Assembly (NCBI GenBank): GCA_902599805.1
Contig: CACKGP010000003.1
Span: 27,451-91,450, forward strand
Length of the DNA stretch: 64,000 nucleotides
Reading direction: 5' to 3'
Source: an uncultured Pelagibacteraceae bacterium
Lineage (GTDB): Bacteria; Pseudomonadota; Alphaproteobacteria; Pelagibacterales; Pelagibacteraceae
The position numbers were made by a program, and so were the translations under genes. Below, piece by piece: positions 20,140-29,250 of this stretch. The notes under the pieces were generated by a model that saw only the letters and a program-made list of their open reading frames with translations, had not been told where the DNA came from and made no database searches. The stretch's first letter is position 1; each line of letters starts with the position of its first letter.

Positions 20140-22467
20140 CTAAATATTTTTCCTTCTATAATTAAAGTACCCGAATATTAATAAGGCCAGAAATGCAAAA
20201 GGATAAACTATTGCTTTATTTGGTCTTTCTGGGTTTTCAATTTTGAAATTGCTTATTATATCCCCCATCTGAATTCCAGATTTTTTTGCTTCCCCCTTCC
20301 AATTTAATTTATCTACAATAAGTTGATCATTTTGGTCTATCAAATTAACACCGTACTCCTCTAAATTATATTCTTTTTCAAATTTTCCTTTATCAATAAC
20401 AAATAACTTATATCTTTCACCGTACTCGGAAACCCTAGTTACTTTAATGTGAACTTCTTTTGAAGGATCAAAAGAGAGATTTTGAACAGTTTCTGCTGAA
20501 AGTTTTTGCTCATTAAATTTTGGATAAAATTTGCTTAAAACATAATCAGGAGCCAAAAATGATAAAGAAATTATTAAAAACGCTATAGTTTCATACCACT
20601 TTAATTTATTTATAAACCATTGTTGGGTAGCAGCAGTAAAAATTAATATTCCTGTTAAAGAAGTCGCTATTACAATTAAGGCTTGCCAAAAACTATCAAC
20701 GCCTATTAACAAAAGTTCATGATTGAATAAAAATACGATAGGTAAAATTCCCGTTCTTAGACTATACCAAATTGCTTGCAGTCCAGTTCTTAATGGGTCA
20801 CCGCCTGAAATTGCTGCAGCTGCGTAAGAAGCTAATCCAACTGGTGGCGTTACATCAGCCATCAAACCAAAATAAAATACGAATAAATGGACTGCTATTA
20901 GTGGAAAGATGAAACCAGAAGCATTCCCAACATCAACGAGAACTGTGGCCATAAGCGATGCTACAACAACATAATTTGCAGTTGTTGGAAGACCCATCCC
21001 TAAAAGCAAACAAAGTATAATAGTAAGTAATATTAATATAATTACATTGTCTCTAGCTATTGTCTCTATAACTATAATTAAATTAGTACTGAGACCTGTA
21101 GAGCCAACCGCTCCTACTATTATGCCAGCAGTAGCAATCGCAATTCCAACAGCTACCATATTGATTGCACCTTTTTGAAGACCAATAATTGTTTGATTAT
21201 ACCAATCAATCAAACCAGTTTTAAAATCTGGATTTTTAATAATACGGTTTACTAAATTTACTAAGACTAAAGAAAGAGTAGCATAAAAAATTGAAAACCC
21301 AGCGGTATATCTCATATAAACAAGTAGAAAAATTAAAACAAAAATTGGTATTAAAAAATGTAATCCTGATAAAAAGGTTTTCTTAAGATGTGGAACATCA
21401 GCATCGTCCATGCCTTTAAGACCTAATTTAAGAGCCTCTAAATGAGATATGTAAAATAAAGCAATATAAGAAATAATAGCTGGTAAAAAAGCATGCTTAA
21501 CAACTTCAAAATAAGTTACTCCAATGAAACTAGCCATTACAAAAGCAGCAGCTCCCATTACTGGTGGCATTATTTGTCCATTAACTGAAGAGGAAACCTC
21601 GATTGCTCCTGCTTTTTCCTGGGAGAACCCAGTTTTTTTCATAATTGGAATTGTGAAAGTTCCAGTCGTTACAGTATTTGCTATTGATGAACCTGAAATC
21701 ATACCTGTCATTCCAGATCCTAATATTGCAGCCTTAGCTGGACCTCCACGCATTTTACCAACCATGGCAAAAGCTAAATCTAAAAAATATTTTCCCCCAC
21801 CAGCAGTTTCTAATAGAGCACCAAATAAAACAAATAAAAATATGAAGTCTACCGATACTCCTATTGGTATTCCGAAAATTGCCTCTTGATCAAACCACTG
21901 AAAACCAACCAATCTTTTTACAGAAAGACCACCGTGAGAGATTATATCTGGAGCATATTTGCCAAAATAAGAGAATAGTAGAAAACAAACTGCGATAATA
22001 ACTAAAGGTAAACCAATTGCCCGTCTTGTAGCCTCTAAAAGAATTACTATACCAATTGCCCCTATAATAAGTTCCACTGGAACTTTGAAACCGAATATTT
22101 CTTTGACTAAAAGTATTCCTCCTCTATTTACTAAATCGTCATAAAAAAAATAAATGTATAAACAACAAAACGCGGCAACTATACTTATCAGGATGTCGAT
22201 TACTGAAATTTTTTTTCCTCTTACTGCTGGAAAAATCAAAAAAGCTAGTGTCAAAGCAAAGCCCAAGTGAATAGCTCTGGCTGGTAAACCTTTGAACATT
22301 CCAAAATTAAACCAAAAAGGGAAAGGAGAAGCATACCAAAGCTGGAAGAATGTCCAGAGAATGGCGATACCAAAAACTATTTTTAAATGAATTCCTGTTA
22401 AATTACGAGTTGGAGAAATATCTTCTTGAATTTTGTCTTTAATCTTATTCTGAACGTTTTGATTCAT
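20140..22467 (-). CDS. TRAP transporter fused permease (4TM/12TM), TAXI-associated
   Basis: GSGMTGMISGSSIANTVTTGTFTIPIMKKTGF, GLPTTANYVVVASLMA; adjacent TAXI solute-binding protein. Confidence 0.92.
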   Translation of the reverse strand: MNQNVQNKIKDKIQEDISPTRNLTGIHLKIVFGIAILWTFFQLWYASPFPFWFNFGMFKGLPARAIHLGFALTLAFLIFPAVRGKKISVIDILISIVAAFCCLYIYFFYDDLVNRGGILLVKEIFGFKVPVELIIGAIGIVILLEATRRAIGLPLVIIAVCFLLFSYFGKYAPDIISHGGLSVKRLVGFQWFDQEAIFGIPIGVSVDFIFLFVLFGALLETAGGGKYFLDLAFAMVGKMRGGPAKAAILGSGMTGMISGSSIANTVTTGTFTIPIMKKTGFSQEKAGAIEVSSSVNGQIMPPVMGAAAFVMASFIGVTYFEVVKHAFLPAIISYIALFYISHLEALKLGLKGMDDADVPHLKKTFLSGLHFLIPIFVLIFLLVYMRYTAGFSIFYATLSLVLVNLVNRIIKNPDFKTGLIDWYNQTIIGLQKGAINMVAVGIAIATAGIIVGAVGSTGLSTNLIIVIETIARDNVIILILLTIILCLLLGMGLPTTANYVVVASLMATVLVDVGNASGFIFPLIAVHLFVFYFGLMADVTPPVGLASYAAAAISGGDPLRTGLQAIWYSLRTGILPIVFLFNHELLLIGVDSFWQALIVIATSLTGILIFTAATQQWFINKLKWYETIAFLIISLSFLAPDYVLSKFYPKFNEQKLSAETVQNLSFDPSKEVHIKVTRVSEYGERYKLFVIDKGKFEKEYNLEEYGVNLIDQNDQLIVDKLNWKGEAKKSGIQMGDIISNFKIENPERPNKAIVYPFAFLALLIFGYFNYRRKNI

Positions 22468-22493
22468 TTTATTTAAGATACATTATTCTAAAA

Positions 22494-22523
22494 AAAAAGG
22501 CCCAAAAAAATTTGGGCCTTTTT
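22494..22523 (-). terminator. Symmetrical terminator hairpin between TAXI gene and permease
   Basis: AAAAAGGCCCAAA-AAAA-TTTGGGCCTTTTT, 13-bp perfect stem; U tract (9) when read on the minus strand. Confidence 0.85.
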
Positions 22524-22543
22524 AATTTAATTATGTATTAAGA

Positions 22544-23548
22544 TTACATTAATCCAGCTTCTTTATAATACTTAATAGCACCAGGATGTAATGGAGCTGA
22601 TAAGCCATCAGCTATCATATTTTTCTTTTCTAGTGGTCCAAAAGCTGGGTGTTGAGCTCTGAAATCATCAAAGTTTTCCATAACAGCTTTTGTTACTAAG
22701 TATACAAGCTCTTCAGAAACATTAGCACTTGTTACAACAGTAGCTTTTACACCGAATGTTGTAGCGTCTTTTTTCTGATTTGAGTAAGTACCTGCTGGTA
22801 TTACTGCTTTAGCATAATAGTCAGCTCCGTCAATTAAACCTTGAACTGGTGCTCCAGTCAAATTAATCGGGCTTGCTTTTGCTTTACAAGTTGCTGCTTG
22901 CTCCATAGCACCATTAGGAAATCCTACTGAATATCCGAATGCATCTATTTTTCCATCGCAAAGAGCTTTTACTTGTTCAGATGAAGTAAGTTCTGTTGTT
23001 GCTTTGAACATACTCATATCTGCTCCCATAGCCTTCATTAATTCTTCCATAGTTCCTCTTTGACCAGAACCTGGGTTACCAATGTTAACTGTTTTTCCTT
23101 TTAAGCCTTTAAAATCTTTAATTTTAGATTTTTTACTAGCCCAAATTTGGAAAGGTTCGTTGTGAACAGAAAATACAGCTCTTAAGTCGCTGAACTGTTT
23201 TCCTTCCCATTTGCTTGAACCGTTATATGCATGGAACTGCCAGTCAGACTGAGCAACACCAAATTGAAACTCACCATCTTTGATTTGTCCAATATTATAG
23301 TTAGAACCACCTGTTGAAGGTGCGGTACATCTATAAGCTTTAGCTGTACCTTTTTTTCTTCCGTGCTCAGCACTTATCGCTTGTTTGTGTAACATTTTAC
23401 AAATGGCGTTACCGGTTTGGAAATAAACTCCAGTTGGTCCACCTGTTCCAATTGTAAAAAACTCAGCAGCTTTTGCTACTGACATCATCGGTAAAGATAA
23501 TGCAAACAACATTGCTATAGCTGAGATAGTAGAGATTATTCTCTTCAT
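22544..23548 (-). CDS. TAXI-family TRAP transporter solute-binding protein
   Basis: Signal peptide MKRIISTISAIAMLFALSLPMMSVAKAAEFFTIGTGGPTGVYFQTGNAICK; SD AGGGGG before ATG at 23548, so the track start at 23638 is too long by 30 aa. Confidence 0.92.
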   Translation of the reverse strand: MKRIISTISAIAMLFALSLPMMSVAKAAEFFTIGTGGPTGVYFQTGNAICKMLHKQAISAEHGRKKGTAKAYRCTAPSTGGSNYNIGQIKDGEFQFGVAQSDWQFHAYNGSSKWEGKQFSDLRAVFSVHNEPFQIWASKKSKIKDFKGLKGKTVNIGNPGSGQRGTMEELMKAMGADMSMFKATTELTSSEQVKALCDGKIDAFGYSVGFPNGAMEQAATCKAKASPINLTGAPVQGLIDGADYYAKAVIPAGTYSNQKKDATTFGVKATVVTSANVSEELVYLVTKAVMENFDDFRAQHPAFGPLEKKNMIADGLSAPLHPGAIKYYKEAGLM

Positions 23549-23561
23549 TTTTCCCCCTTGT

Positions 23562-23579
23562 CTTAATTGTACAATTAAG
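23562..23579. promoter_or_regulatory. 18-bp perfect palindrome, candidate GntR-type operator in TAXI promoter
   Basis: CTTAATTGTACAATTAAG. Confidence 0.55.
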
Positions 23580-23652
23580 TAAATCGTATCAATACGTAAA
23601 GGGCATTGTAAAACTAAATAACTTAATTTGGACGTCAATTTTTATAATGAAA

Positions 23653-24888
23653 CTAGAGTGTTTTAGACCACTCTACTAATTTGTTGGTTCCTTCAACAAC
23701 ATTTGGAGCATATTTTTTAACAAGATCATCATCTAGTTTTTTACCACTATTAATATTTTTAAGAAAAATATCCCCATCAAAATCAGTGTAACTGAGCCTT
23801 GCTAACATTTTTTTTGATTTAAAACCAAAGTCCGAACCAGGCAAAAGTGCTACACCAGTTTTGTTGATTATATCGTCACACATTTCTGCAGAGCTCGAAA
23901 ATTTAGAATTTAAAAACTCAGGCATTAAATAAAATGCCCCTTTAGGTGGATTAATTAAAACTTTATTAGATTTTAAATTATTAAAAACATAATTTCCTAC
24001 AAGTTTTAAAATAGATCTAGTTTTATTTAAATAATCACTATAATCACCTTTATAAGCTTCCACAGCTGCAAATTGTAAAGGGCTATTTACCGTTGAGTAT
24101 GACTCACTGGCTAAAGTTTTTAATGCATTTAAAAAATCTTTTTGACCATTAGGTACTGCAAAAAAACCTAATCGCCAACCCCCTGCACCACACCATTTGC
24201 TTAAACCACCACTTATGAAAGTATTTTCAGGACAAAATTTTGAAATAGATTCATAATTTTTATCAAAAGTTAAGTCTGTATATATTTCATCAGATAGAAT
24301 TTTAATATTATTCTGTTTTGCGACATTAGCGATTTGATTTAAATTATTACAAACTGAACCAGATGGATTATTCGGAGAGTTAAGTATTAGTATAATATTT
24401 TTTTTTCCAATAGATTTTATTTTATCCTCAAGTTGTTTTGCTGTTGGAAACCAATTATTATCTAATGTTGTTTCAATCCAATGAACTTTATTTTTAGCTA
24501 TTTCTGCTTGAGGTTCATATGAAACCCAACTTGGGGCAGGTAAAATTATTTCTCCATTAAATACTACATGCATTAACAACATTGCTTCTTTTGAACCAGG
24601 AGTTATAATTATATTTTCTTTTTTATAATCAACACCTGTTCTTTTTAATAAATATTTTGAAATTGCTTCCCTTAATTCAGGAAGTCCCTGCATAGGTAAA
24701 TAATCTTTTTTATGGGCATTATCTCTTAAAACTGAAACTATTTTTTCTGGGATTGGAAAGGGAGATTGGCCAAAACCAAAGTTAAATACTTTCTTTCCAT
24801 CTTTTAACAATTGTTTTATTTTTTCATTTATTGCTAAAGTAGCTGAAGGTTTTAAATTACTGATATTTTTTTTTATATAATCGACCAC
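23653..24888 (-). CDS. Class I/II PLP-dependent aminotransferase
   Basis: NSPNNPSGSVCN, SDEIYTDLTF, GGLSKWCGAGGWRLGF. Confidence 0.9.
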   Translation of the reverse strand: MVDYIKKNISNLKPSATLAINEKIKQLLKDGKKVFNFGFGQSPFPIPEKIVSVLRDNAHKKDYLPMQGLPELREAISKYLLKRTGVDYKKENIIITPGSKEAMLLMHVVFNGEIILPAPSWVSYEPQAEIAKNKVHWIETTLDNNWFPTAKQLEDKIKSIGKKNIILILNSPNNPSGSVCNNLNQIANVAKQNNIKILSDEIYTDLTFDKNYESISKFCPENTFISGGLSKWCGAGGWRLGFFAVPNGQKDFLNALKTLASESYSTVNSPLQFAAVEAYKGDYSDYLNKTRSILKLVGNYVFNNLKSNKVLINPPKGAFYLMPEFLNSKFSSSAEMCDDIINKTGVALLPGSDFGFKSKKMLARLSYTDFDGDIFLKNINSGKKLDDDLVKKYAPNVVEGTNKLVEWSKTL

Positions 24889-25023
24889 AGTTTTTTAATA
24901 GTACTACAGAAATTATTTATTAAAATAGAACGTTTGACAAAGTGATTCGGTCATGATTTAATCATCTTTTGTTCTCTAACCTAGTCTATATGTAGTGTTT
25001 AAAAAAAATTACAGCACAAATTA

Positions 25024-27501
25024 ATGAATAACAGCGAAAATAAAATTATAGCTATTTTGGGTCCAACAAACACTGGTAAAACATACATGGCTATTGAGAA
25101 AATGTTGGAATTTAATTCTGGTATTTTTGGCTTACCTTTAAGACTTTTGGCTAGAGAAGTTTACGATAAATGTGTCCTAAAGCTTGGAACTGAAAAAGTT
25201 GCTTTAATTACAGGTGAAGAAAAAATTATACCTTCTGATGCCAAATATTATATTTGTACTGTGGAGTCTATGCCTAAGGACAAAATAGTAGATTTTGTTG
25301 CTGTTGATGAAATTCAAATGTGTGGTGATACCGAAAGAGGGCACATATTTACAGATAGATTACTAAATTTTAGAGGTGAAGCTCTTACTATGTTTTTGGG
25401 ATCCCAGATAATGAAAAATATCATTTCACAACTTTTAAAAAATGTAGAATTTATTAATCAAGAGAGATTTTCAAAACTATCCTATAATGGGTCTAAAAAA
25501 ATTTCACGATTAAATAGAAAAAGTGCAATTATTGCTTTCTCAATTGAGGAAGTTTATGCTTTAGCAGAATTAGTGAGGCGCCAAAAAGGAGGTTCCGCAG
25601 TAATAATGGGATCTTTAAGTCCAAAAACAAGAAATTCGCAGGTAGAGCTTTACCAGTCAGGAGATGTGGACTACCTAGTTGCAACAGATGCTATAGGAAT
25701 GGGTATTAATATGGACATTGAACAAATTAACTTTTCGAGTCTAAGAAAATTTGATGGAAAAAAGAGACGAAGACTAAGGATGACTGAGATTTCCCAAATT
25801 GCTGGTAGAGCAGGTAGATTTAAAAACGACGGATATTTTGGAGTAACTGGAGATTGTGAAAATCTTGAAGCTGATGAAATCGAAAGAATAGAAAAACACA
25901 ATTTGGATGATATGAGATTTTTATATTGGAGAAATTCAAAATTAGATTTTTCCAATTCTGAAAGCTTGATTAATTCTCTTGAAAAAAAGTCAGGAAATAG
26001 GAATCTTCACAAAATCTCTGAGTCAATAGATGAAAACATATTAAAATATTTGATCAGAGACAAGAAAATCAAAGTTTCATCAAATAATCTGGAGCTACTT
26101 TGGGAGTGTTGTCAAATACCTGATTTTCAAAAAAAGGCTTTTAATCATATTGAAGTTGTGACAAAAGTTTTTGACTTTCTAACTTCAAATAAAAATTGCA
26201 TACCAAATGATTACATGAAAAATCAATTGAAAGGTTTAGATAAGTATCATGGAAACATTGATGTAATCTCAAATAAAATTTCAAATGTACGTACCTGGTC
26301 CTATGTAGCAAACAAAAAAAATTGGGTTGAAAATTCAGATTATTGGATTGAAGCGAGTAAAAATATTGAGGATTTTTTATCTGAAAGACTTCACCAAGAA
26401 CTTACTAAAAGTTTTATAGACAAAAGAATCAGCGCTTTATCTAGAGATCTTAAACAAGATCTTAAATTGGATACGACAATTAAAGAAAATAACGATGTGA
26501 TAATTAACAAACAATTGATAGGAAACCTAAAGGGGCTAAAGCTAAATTTAGAATTTACAAAAGGTACGCTTGATACAGATATAAAATCTTTAAAGAAAGC
26601 AGCTAGGCAAGGAATTGCGAATGAGCTTATAAATAGAGCAAAAGAAATTAGTGAAAAAAAAGAGCTTGAGTTTAAAGATGACTTTAAAATCTATTGGAAA
26701 GACAATCCTGTAGCGAAAATAAAAAAAGGATCAAACTACTTATCTCCAGAAATTGACATTATAGCAGATGAAGCTTTGGATATAAATTTTAGAAAAGACT
26801 TGATTATTTCACTGAATTCTTGGATTAAAAATTTAATTTCTGAGGAATTAAAAGATTTGGTAAATTTAATTAAGTTTAAAAATAATAATAAATATCTAAG
26901 GGCTCTTTCTTTTCAACTTTATGAAAATAACGGTGTGTTAAAAAGAGAAAATATTAAGGATATTGTAGACTCAATATCAAAGGAAGATAGAAAACAACTA
27001 AGACAGCTAGGCATTAAAATTGGAAGATATCATATATTTCTTCCAAGGATGTTAAAACCGAAAGCCGTTAATTTAAGAATATTGCTTTGGAAGTTCTATA
27101 ATAATATTTCAAATAATAATGAAATTCCAAAATCTGGTTTAAATTTTTTAGTTAATAAAGATAATAAATTAAATGCAAAATTTTTACTTCTTTGTGGATT
27201 TGAAAAATTTAAAAATTTTTATGTAAGGGTGGATATTCTAGAAAAATTATTTTTAAAAATTATTGAAAATACAAAAAAAAATGACTTTCAGGTTAATTCG
27301 GAGATGATGAATTTATTAGGTTCATCAAAAGAAAATTTTTATGAATTGTTAAATTTAATGAATTATAGAAAGAAAGATAAAGAAAAAGATACATTTTTTT
27401 ACATCGGAAGTAAAAAAAATAAAAGAAAAAATCAATTTATGAACAAAATTAACAATAAAGATAATCCTTTTCAAAAGTTACAGGCACTTAATGTAAAATG
27501 A
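25024..27501 (+). CDS. Suv3-like ATP-dependent RNA helicase
   Basis: GPTNTGKTYMAIEKML, VDEIQMCGDTERGHIFTDRLL, DAIGMGINMDIEQINFSSLRKFDG, QIAGRAGR. Confidence 0.88.
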   Translation: MNNSENKIIAILGPTNTGKTYMAIEKMLEFNSGIFGLPLRLLAREVYDKCVLKLGTEKVALITGEEKIIPSDAKYYICTVESMPKDKIVDFVAVDEIQMCGDTERGHIFTDRLLNFRGEALTMFLGSQIMKNIISQLLKNVEFINQERFSKLSYNGSKKISRLNRKSAIIAFSIEEVYALAELVRRQKGGSAVIMGSLSPKTRNSQVELYQSGDVDYLVATDAIGMGINMDIEQINFSSLRKFDGKKRRRLRMTEISQIAGRAGRFKNDGYFGVTGDCENLEADEIERIEKHNLDDMRFLYWRNSKLDFSNSESLINSLEKKSGNRNLHKISESIDENILKYLIRDKKIKVSSNNLELLWECCQIPDFQKKAFNHIEVVTKVFDFLTSNKNCIPNDYMKNQLKGLDKYHGNIDVISNKISNVRTWSYVANKKNWVENSDYWIEASKNIEDFLSERLHQELTKSFIDKRISALSRDLKQDLKLDTTIKENNDVIINKQLIGNLKGLKLNLEFTKGTLDTDIKSLKKAARQGIANELINRAKEISEKKELEFKDDFKIYWKDNPVAKIKKGSNYLSPEIDIIADEALDINFRKDLIISLNSWIKNLISEELKDLVNLIKFKNNNKYLRALSFQLYENNGVLKRENIKDIVDSISKEDRKQLRQLGIKIGRYHIFLPRMLKPKAVNLRILLWKFYNNISNNNEIPKSGLNFLVNKDNKLNAKFLLLCGFEKFKNFYVRVDILEKLFLKIIENTKKNDFQVNSEMMNLLGSSKENFYELLNLMNYRKKDKEKDTFFYIGSKKNKRKNQFMNKINNKDNPFQKLQALNVK

Positions 27502-27953
27502 TTTTTAATTTAATAAAAAATAAAAAAAGTGAAAAAGCTCAAAGTGAAAATGAGGATTTAATAAAAATTTTAGCTTTATTAATTCATGCTGCAAAGATAG
27601 ATGAAAATTATTCTGAAAAAGAGAAAAAATTGATTATGAGTTTTGCCGAAATGAGTTCAAATAAAAAATTAGATAATGAACAAATTATTAGTCTTATTGA
27701 TCAAGCCGAACAGTACGAGAAAAATTCTAATCAAATTTTAGAGTTTACCCAAGAGGTTAAAAAAATGGATTTTAATACAAAAAGAAGAGTTTTAGAATTT
27801 TTGTGGAAAATAATTTTATCAGATAATAAATCGGATGTTTATGAAAGCAATTTGATGAGACGAATTTGTGGCTTGCTATATTTGCCAGATAAATTAAGTG
27901 GAGAAATTAAATTAAATATTATAAGAAAGAATAAAAATGACGTACATAGTTAA
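27498..27953 (+). CDS. TerB-like domain protein
   Basis: [22 protein letters not shown]...FAEMS, TerB/DjlA-N-like pattern; 4-nt overlap with helicase. Confidence 0.65.
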   Translation: MIFNLIKNKKSEKAQSENEDLIKILALLIHAAKIDENYSEKEKKLIMSFAEMSSNKKLDNEQIISLIDQAEQYEKNSNQILEFTQEVKKMDFNTKRRVLEFLWKIILSDNKSDVYESNLMRRICGLLYLPDKLSGEIKLNIIRKNKNDVHS

Positions 27954-28278
27954 AGATGAATGTATAAAATGTAAGTTAATGGACTGTGTTGATGTTTGCC
28001 CAGTTGATTGTTTTTATGAAGGCGAAAACATGCTCGTTATAAATCCAGAAGAGTGTATTGATTGTGGAGTTTGCGAACCTGAGTGCCCTGTAGATGCTAT
28101 AGTTTCTGACGTTAATTATAATGAAAACGATAAACAAAAATGGCTTGAGATAAATGAAAAATATTCTAAATTATGGCCAAATATTTCTGAAAAAAAGGAT
28201 CCGCCAAAAGACGCTGATGAATTTAGGAAAGTTAAAAATAAACTAGATAAGTATTTTTCAGAAAAACCAGGAGGATAA
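27937..28278 (+). CDS. fdxA: 7Fe ferredoxin
   Basis: [47 protein letters not shown]. Confidence 0.95.
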   Translation: MTYIVKDECIKCKLMDCVDVCPVDCFYEGENMLVINPEECIDCGVCEPECPVDAIVSDVNYNENDKQKWLEINEKYSKLWPNISEKKDPPKDADEFRKVKNKLDKYFSEKPGG

Positions 28279-28280
28279 CT

Positions 28281-28925
28281 TTGCCAAGGAAAAAGAAAAA
28301 AAAATCTAAGTTAAAACCAGTAAAATCTAAAAATGTAAAAAAAACACCTTTACCAAAAAAAGTAAATTTAGCTGATCAAAAAATTGAAATAAAAAAAATT
28401 AAGAAACAGGCTACAGAAAAGAAAGAGTATAATATTAATGACTTTGTTGTGTACCCAAAACATGGTGTAGGTAAAATTATATCTGTCGAAAAAGCTACAA
28501 TAGGTGATATCGGAATAAATTTTTACAAGATTTTAATTGAAAGAGATAAACTTACTTTGACAATACCCATTAATCAACAAAGCCACTTAAGACCAATATC
28601 TTCGATTAATCAAATTAATAAGTGTGTTTCTATTTTGAAAAGTAAACCAAAAATCAAAAGAACCATGTGGAGTAGAAGAGCGCAGGAATATGAGCAGAAA
28701 ATTAATTCAGGTAAAATTTATGAACTCGCAGAAGTAGTAAAAGATCTAAACAAAACATCAAACACTTTAGCTGACCAATCTTACAGTGAAAGACAGCTTT
28801 TTGAACAAGCTTACGATAGATTACAAAGTGAATTTGAGGTCGTGCTTAAAATTTCTGCTGAAGATACGAAAAAGAAAATGGATAAAGCCCTAGGAAGAGT
28901 TCAAAATTTAGAATTAGAGCAATAA
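28281..28925 (+). CDS. carD: CarD-family transcriptional regulator
   Basis: NDFVVYPKHGVGKIISVEKATIGDIGINFYKILIERDKLTLTIP; TTG start. Confidence 0.92.
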   Translation: MPRKKKKKSKLKPVKSKNVKKTPLPKKVNLADQKIEIKKIKKQATEKKEYNINDFVVYPKHGVGKIISVEKATIGDIGINFYKILIERDKLTLTIPINQQSHLRPISSINQINKCVSILKSKPKIKRTMWSRRAQEYEQKINSGKIYELAEVVKDLNKTSNTLADQSYSERQLFEQAYDRLQSEFEVVLKISAEDTKKKMDKALGRVQNLELEQ

Positions 28926-28927
28926 AA

Positions 28928-28964
28928 AAAACGCCCCTTCCGTGAGATTTGGAAAGGGCGTTTT
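28928..28964. terminator. Bidirectional terminator
   Basis: AAAACGCCC(C)TTCC-GTGAGATTT-GGAA(A)GGGCGTTTT. Confidence 0.85.
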
Positions 28965-28977
28965 AATAGAAAACTAT

Positions 28978-29049
28978 TTATCTTCTTCTTCTTCTTCTTT
29001 TTTTAGCCTTCTTTTTTTTCTTTTTAGCTTTTTTACGTCTTTTAGCCAT
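28978..29049 (-). CDS. Polycationic microprotein, 23 aa
   Basis: Manual translation MAKRRKKAKKKKKKAKKRRRRRR*; SD GGGAGATATA-ATG; followed after 13 nt by the terminator at 28928-28964. Confidence 0.65.
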   Translation of the reverse strand: MAKRRKKAKKKKKKAKKRRRRRR

Positions 29050-29068
29050 TATATCTCCCTTTTTTTTT

Positions 29069-29092
29069 AAACGAATCTAAGTGATTCGCTTT
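29069..29092 (-). promoter_or_regulatory. Leader hairpin upstream of the polycationic microprotein
   Basis: Minus strand AAGCGAATC-ACTTA-GATTCGTTT, about 9-bp stem with one G-U pair; minus-strand TTGACA at 29128-29123 further upstream. Confidence 0.5.
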
Positions 29093-29250
29093 ATAATTAA
29101 ACTTTATTTCTTTCTTTATTGATGTCAAACACTAATTAATTCTTAAAATTTTAAAATAAATTTATTTTTTAATTAAATCCTTTAATTTTAAAATTATTTT
29201 AAAAAAGTAAGTAATATCAACACTTTTTTAAATAAAGAATTAATTTATTT

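Noticed and set aside
28981-29040. CTT/TTTC microsatellite-like low-complexity tract
   Set aside because: Better explained as the Lys/Arg codons of the 23-aa ORF with SD and terminator; reported as a coding finding rather than a repeat.
29100-29250. Extremely AT-rich intergenic stretch considered as a possible replication origin or attachment region
   Set aside because: No DnaA-box cluster or iterons seen; AT richness is normal for intergenic DNA in this genome.
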